In this document: positions 59,508 to 64,000 of the stretch, one piece after another | Position numbering within the stretch: position 1 is the stretch's first letter | How the letters are laid out: every line of letters starts with the position of its first letter | Assembly (NCBI GenBank): GCA_002633005.1 | Contig: NMRA01000040.1 | Location: 865,805 to 929,804, forward strand | Reading direction: 5' to 3' | From: Phoronis australis | Taxonomy: Eukaryota > Phoronida > Phoronidae | DNA length: 64,000 nucleotides | The notes under the pieces: generated by a model | The model's input: the letters and a program-made list of their open reading frames with translations, nothing else | Told to the model about the DNA's origin: nothing | The model's database searches: none | Translations under genes and position numbers: made by a program

Positions 59508-59955
59508 CCCACTGTGTATCACTGAGGCCTCCAACTTCCTTCATTCTGACGGTAGCACAGCCAATAAGATGTCCTCTCATCTGTCTCTCCCAGTCTTCTC
59601 ACTGCAGCTGTCTTCCTTCCCCCTCGCACACTGAGCTTTTCCAGCAACCACTATACAGATCTTGCAGGGAATCCTCTACATCCCACCTCTACAGGAAACA
59701 ACCAAGTCCTCCAGCCTCGAGCTCTGCATGTCTCCGCCAGCTCACTATATTTAGATAACTCCCTCTCATGGGCCTCTTCGCATCCTTCCTCCCAAGGCAC
59801 CGTAAGCTCTATAATCACTATACATTGATGAATATCTGCCCACAGAATGATGTCAGGCCGCAGTGATGTTTCCTCAATACTTGGGAACACAAGCTTTCTT
59901 CCCAGATCTACTCTCATTTCCCAGCTTACTCCATCCAGGATGCAAGGCTGCTGAC
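59508..59955 (-). pseudogene. C-terminal endonuclease-like part of a non-LTR retroelement
   Basis: The minus-strand frame reads WEMRVDLGRKLVFPS, then RPDIILWADIHQCIVIIELT, VPWEEGCEEAHERE, KYSELAE and PVEVGCRGFPARSV. RPD...(about 12)...IELTVPWE has the spacing of a PD-(D/E)XK restriction-like nuclease; this segment closes a family of invertebrate reverse-transcriptase proteins. A frameshift after ARSV leads to a tail ending near 59508. It is separated from the RT fragment by 1 kb of other sequence. Confidence 0.65.
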
Positions 59956-60063
59956 GTGATTAATCATTGTTCATGTTGACACATTGATATTTTCATGTGT
60001 TATTGAGAATACAATATGTTTCAACTTGAATGTGCAAGAAAAATTTTTTTAAAAATTGTGAGC

Positions 60064-60620
60064 TCCACTAAACTATTGTTTGCGGAACGGTTCCGCATGT
60101 GGAACGGTTCCGCAACTGTCACATTGATCAACTAATTATTGTTAGGATTGTCATATTGATACTTTCAAGGGGCATTGATAATGGAATGCATTTTAAGTTG
60201 ATTAGACAAAACAAATACCCCGCAAAGCCATTCTGTTTGGGAATTCGCTCCCCATGCGGAAGGATTCCGCTTGCGGAACGGTTCCGCTACTGTCACATTG
60301 ATCAACTAATTATTAGGATTGTCTCATTGATACTTTCAGGTGCTATTGATTTTGGAATGTATTTGAACTTTATTGGGCATGAGAATTAAAAAAATTGAGT
60401 GCTCCAAAAAACTATTCTGTTTGCGGAACCATTCCGCATGTGGAACCATTCTGTAACTGTCTCATTGATTAATTATTGAGTGTGGGCACATTATACTTTC
60501 AAGTGTTATTGAGAATGGAATGTAATTCATGTTTATTGGGCCAGGAGAAAATTAAACATTTTAGTCCTGTGTTAAACTTTTCTGTTTGTAGAACCCTTCT
60601 GCAACTGTCGCATTGATTTT
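60064..60620. repeat. Tandem repeat with GCGGAACGGTTCCGC palindromes
   Basis: Units of about 160-180 bases each start with TGCGGAACGGTTCCGCA-like palindromes (60081-60097, about 60270, 60421, weakly 60580), followed by ACTGTCACATTGATCAACTA. The first palindrome is perfect: eight-base arms around a central G. Several units carry two palindromes side by side. Confidence 0.8.
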
Positions 60621-60649
60621 TAAAACTAAATTATTATTATGATTATTAT

Positions 60650-60796
60650 TCCGCAAAATATGCATAATATTTCCTAAGTCACAGTATTCTCCAAAGTTGC
60701 GCAGTATTCTGCAAGTGCGTAATATTCCACAAAAACTGCGTAATATTCCGAAAAATGTGCGGAATATTCCGCAGATTTGCGGAATATTCCGCATCG
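60650..60796. repeat. Array of GGAATATTCC palindromes
   Basis: GTAATATTCC, GCAGTATTCTGC and GGAATATTCC words recur about every 20-30 bases. Two perfect 16-bp palindromes TGCGGAATATTCCGCA lie at 60758-60773 and 60778-60793. Each contains GAATATTC, the head-to-head GAAnnTTC unit of heat-shock elements. The minus-strand open frame here (GILRSFCGILRTC) is only repeat translation. Confidence 0.75.
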
Positions 60797-60984
60797 CAAA
60801 AATTGAACTTCTAATTAATAAAATGCTGATGGAGGAATTGAATATGTAACATTGTTATCATGTTTAGGTTAAGGTATAGATTTGTTTCATACCATTTTTT
60901 ATGTCCCTAAGTGGATATAAAAAAGTGCAGAACTGTTCTGCACACTTTGAGACTAAATAAGATAGTCTCATTTGAAAAAAAATT

Positions 60985-61890
60985 GCGGTCTAGGCACTTG
61001 ATGCTGTTGTTAACAATTGATGGAATTTCTTCGCCTGTGAAAGTGAATCTATTGACCACTTTCCCACCTCTCATTATCAGAGGTCTTGACTTCCTGGGTT
61101 TAAACTTCATATGAGCCCATGTTGCAACGTCATGTAGTGCTGCCAAAACCCATCGAGCTTGCACATGTGTCACCGTAGTTATTATCAAGGCATCCATAAA
61201 TGCTCTAATTACAGGTACCACGATACTGAATTGTAGCGTCAGACCCTACATTCCTTTTCTCCGGCCTTTGTCAGAAAATTCATCCCCATGATGAACAGAG
61301 TAGGAGAGATGGTACATCCAGTTATAATGCCTCTTTCCAGCTTGATCCAGTCTGTGGTGATGGCACCTGCAGTAAACCTCAACTGGATTCCTCGAAAATA
61401 ATCTGTTAACATGCGACTGATATGCTTCGGAACGTGATAGTACTCTAATGCTATGTTGATCAGCTGATGGGGTATGGAACCGTAGGCATTGGCTAAGTCC
61501 AGCCACTCATGTCAGGTCTCTCCTCTTCGACTTGGCCTCCCTAATCAGGTGGCTCAAGAAACTCGGATGTTTAACACAGCCTGAGAAACCAGGAATTCCT
61601 CCCTTCTGGACAGATGTGTCTATGATGTACTTGTTCTCTAAGAGATAAGATGTCATCCTGCTAGCAAGGATCCCAAAGAACATATTGCCTTCTACACTCA
61701 GCTGTGATATTGTTCTAAACTGGTCAGTCACAGCAGAATCCTTCTCCTATTGCACAAAGCTCCCCTCTGCAACCTTCCAGCCAGTTTGCATCTTGCCCTT
61801 TCTCCATATTGTTCTTAGAATTAGCCACAGCTGCCTTAGCAGCAAGGGATACTTCTTGTAGGCCTTGTAAGAGATAACCAGCAGCGACCG
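60985..61890 (-). pseudogene. Reverse transcriptase fragment of a non-LTR retroelement
   Basis: Minus-strand frames give, in order: QFRTISQLSVEGNMFFGILA, SVQKGGIPGFSGC, WLDLANAYGSIPHQL (motif A with its Asp), GIITGCTISPTLFIMG (motif B), and AFMDALIITT (motif C), then HVQARWVLAALHDVATWA and a GEEIPSIVNNSIKCL thumb segment. Motif C has lost its second Asp (FMDA where YMDD is usual), and stops and frame changes break the gene. It precedes, on the same strand, the nuclease-like piece at 59508-59955, with 1 kb of palindromic repeats between. Confidence 0.8.
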
Positions 61891-62189
61891 AGGTACGTAA
61901 AAGCCCAATCATGCTCACAATCACGACGTCACTGTTTCATGTGCACAGGTGGTAGAAGTCCATTACTTCAATCCCCCGACCTATATTTTAACTGATATGC
62001 TTGAAGTCCGACGTCAGTGTAGCTCCGTTCGGGTAAAATCGGTCCTCCATGCAGTAAGTAACAACTCCCGACTTTTCAAAAATGCCGATTTTAACCGCCC
62101 ATGCTCAGGTTACCGCCCACCCCGTTTTTTAGATTCTCAATTTAAGCGCCTTGGCCGGTAACGCAGACGAGTACGGTAGACCACTTAGC

Positions 62190-62640
62190 ATTATTATTAC
62201 TGTTTTGCTATCTTGAGAAGAACTGACAGTTTGTTATTGTTGTCAGGTTTGTTATGAAATTTTTTGGAATTTTTTGGGGAAGGAGGAAACTATACATTTT
62301 TGGAAACCTCATGGAATGACGAATCAGGAAATTATTGATTCCATTTTTTTTGGCAGCCACCCTGGATTTTCAAAAATGGCGCCGGTAAAATGGATTTTGC
62401 CCAATATCTCTGCTTTTGGTTCACTTAGAATGTTGGTTTTTATGGCTACACCTTCATTTCTCAGGTAAAGGAATTGGAAATTTCAGTTTTTTGGACGCCA
62501 TCTTGGATTTTTAAAAATGGTGTCCGGAAGATACATTTTCCTCAGTATCGTTGCCCTTGGGTCACTTAGAATGTCAGTTTTAATGGCTGCACCCACATTT
62601 TTGTGGTCAAGAAATCTGAAAATGCAACTTATTAAATGAG
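62190..62640. repeat. Tandem pair with GCCATCTTGGATTTT-like words
   Basis: TGGCAGCCACCCTGGATTTT (62351) and TGGACGCCATCTTGGATTTT (62491) begin two ~140-base related copies, each continuing AAAAATGG..CCGG and GGTTCACTTAGAATGT-like words. Confidence 0.6.
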
Positions 62641-62872
62641 AAACATACTTTAGTCAAAGCCCCATTTAATAGCAGCCACATTTTCTAAATGCATTCTTCA
62701 TGTAATCCGACACGTGATCACTATGATCGTACTTTCTTGCATATTTTGTTCGGAGCTTGTTTCCTTCAAGACACTTAAAACTAAACCAGAACCTAAACAA
62801 CTTATTTACATTTGAAGAACATGAATGTATGTTTTCGTAGTGTCAATAGTCTTTCAAAACTTAGGAATCAGT

Positions 62873-63850
62873 CTATAGATCATTACTATAGCCATCACTG
62901 TCACCAGGAATCACATTATCAGCACCATTCTGACATTCTGCACAATACTGATATAGATCTGTGTAAGATAGGTCCTTTGATCGGCAAGAGCATCTTTGGG
63001 AAGAGGAATTGTGTTTGCACTCGCATCTAACCATCTCAATGATAGCCTCTGGCACCGGAAGCTCCTCAGTTGTGAGGGTTTTAGCTGGTCATCTTTGTCC
63101 TTGTAAATTCATTCTGCAATGGGTCAAGGAACTCCTGTCAAACAATGACTGCCTGGCCCCACACTCTGGCTTGAATAAACACCCTCAGCACATGTTGATT
63201 CAAAGTACCAAATGGTTGGTGGATGTTTGTCGCTGTCAGCCATATGTTTACAGAACAGGTACCATCTCAGCTCTGGGATGCTATTTGTGTCTATACCCTG
63301 TGTTGAGTATGCACATGTAAAAGGGGCTAATGTGAAAAGAGGTTCACCTGTTACTTCATAAGCAGTACAAAAAGTCTGCTGTGCATTGATATCATCGGTG
63401 TTTGCCTTCAAATATATATTCAACCTACAGAATGAACCAGTGTTGTCTGTCCATGTAAAAGCATGGAAACCAAGAAGAGCCTTTGCCAGACAGCACCTAA
63501 TATTGTCCATATTGGATTCACGTTTACAATCCCAGATGCCATTGGGGCTGAAGTATTTCTGAGAAGCCTGTCATAATAGGCAGTGACGTGTACCAGCTAA
63601 TCTGTCAGGTGAAAAAAAAACATCAGCTGACAGTCAGGGACCTTTTGGTGTGATGCCAGAACTGCATGATGTACAGTGTATTAGCAATACATCTGCTTTT
63701 TCGTGATCGTTTTCTTCTAAGCGTAGATCACGTCGGTTGCTCTTAGTGCATCCTGGAGCTGAAGTAATGGCTATCTTGGCAGAGTCTTTATTATATTCAA
63801 GTGTCTTTGCAGACAAATATTCAGTAATTTGAGCCTTTTTGGTCATTGGA
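62873..63850 (-). pseudogene. Fragment of a repeat-associated protein family with Cys-rich tail
   Basis: Minus-strand frames give LRLEENDHEKADVLLIHCTS, then in another frame VTAYYDRLLRNTSAP, then KALLGFHAFTWTDNTGSFCR, FTCAYSTQGIDTNSIPELRW, LFCKHMADSDKHPPT, and finally MPEAIIEMVRCECKHNSSS...RCSCRSKDL..CAEC. This order (acidic EADxLLIH, FHAFTGxDNTGSF, ELRWxLFCK, Cys-rich C-terminus) is that of a large uncharacterised invertebrate family often found in repeats, possibly PIN-nuclease-like. At least two frameshifts make it non-functional. The N-terminus lies beyond 63850 or is lost. Confidence 0.6.
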
Positions 63851-64000
63851 GAGGAAACAGCTCAGTGGAATGTTCTTTATGTAAGTCTCATCTGTACTTG
63901 ACCCTATCTCTGCCTCCTTTTTTCTCTTGTGGCTTTTTTCAAAGAGTAGTCTTTGTTTGTGTCAAAAACCAGAATGATATCGTCATAACGTCTAGTTAAG

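Larger units (their letters stand above)
58210..62178. mobile_element. Possible 4-kb composite element with TACCGTACTCGTC ends
   Basis: TACCGTACTCGTC (58210-58222) is exactly inverted at 62166-62178 (GACGAGTACGGTA), and GTTAC/GTAAC lies just inside both. Inner words such as GCCCATGC occur at both ends. The enclosed 4 kb contains a broken non-LTR element and a palindrome array. It could be one element with insertions or two independent element ends. Note the resemblance to the TACCGTATTCGCC family. Confidence 0.45.

Noticed and set aside
60561-60794. 77-codon frame with GILRxFCGILRTC repeats as a repeat protein
   Set aside because: The pattern is the translation of the GGAATATTCC palindrome array.

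Overview
This is a piece of an animal nuclear genome. It is AT-rich, intron-rich and full of transposable-element remnants, and it contains most of a single protein-coding gene: a YAP/Yorkie homologue, the transcriptional co-activator controlled by the Hippo pathway. Gene structure and protein are bilaterian: two WW domains, a TEAD-binding module, a Gln-rich coiled coil, and GT-AG introns of about 1 to 14.5 kb. The repeat content (THAP-carrying DNA elements, PIF/Harbinger, a tRNA-Leu-primed LTR element, non-LTR reverse transcriptase, tRNA-derived SINE) suggests an invertebrate, perhaps a hemichordate or cephalochordate, but I cannot fix the species.

Layout. 1-12.6 kb holds no recognisable host gene. 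It carries a tandem repeat array with CTCF-like cores (1.14-2.96 kb), an AT-rich stretch with a recurrent GTGACGGACGT-like word (4.0-5.7 kb), a decayed LTR retrotransposon with a gag start (7.4-8.2 kb), a SINE, two strong hairpins, and a short inverted-repeat element interrupted by an N. 12.8-13.29 kb looks like the YAP promoter and 5' UTR (CRE, E-box, TEAD-type and ETS-type motifs). The YAP coding exons, all on the + strand, are 13292-13716, 28171-28370, 29425-29624, 41201-41360 (or 41381), 52648-52731 and 54535-54635. Split codons join them in one frame, giving at least 390 residues. The last exon, which should carry the C-terminal activation end and PDZ ligand, is not seen before 64000.

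The introns are largely mobile DNA. Intron 1 has a foldback element whose apex is a CRE palindrome, a long-TIR element, and a 36-bp minisatellite of 16 copies. Intron 3 has a 3-kb TTAA-flanked element with THAP-domain remnants and a broken, internally deleted Harbinger element. Intron 4 has a 2.5-kb TIR element, more of the CTCF-like trimer repeat, and a 1.5-kb element with TACCGTATTCGCC ends. The region after exon 6 has a second THAP element, a possible 4-kb composite element (58210-62178) enclosing a broken reverse transcriptase and a palindrome array, and finally fragments of a repeat-associated protein family with a Cys-rich tail.

The points most worth a second look are: tandem in-frame splice donors beside the YAP phosphodegron; the trimeric ~440-bp repeat with a CTCF-like core about every 145 bp on both sides of the gene; the paired THAP-bearing TTAA elements; and an N-flanked duplication that may be an assembly join.
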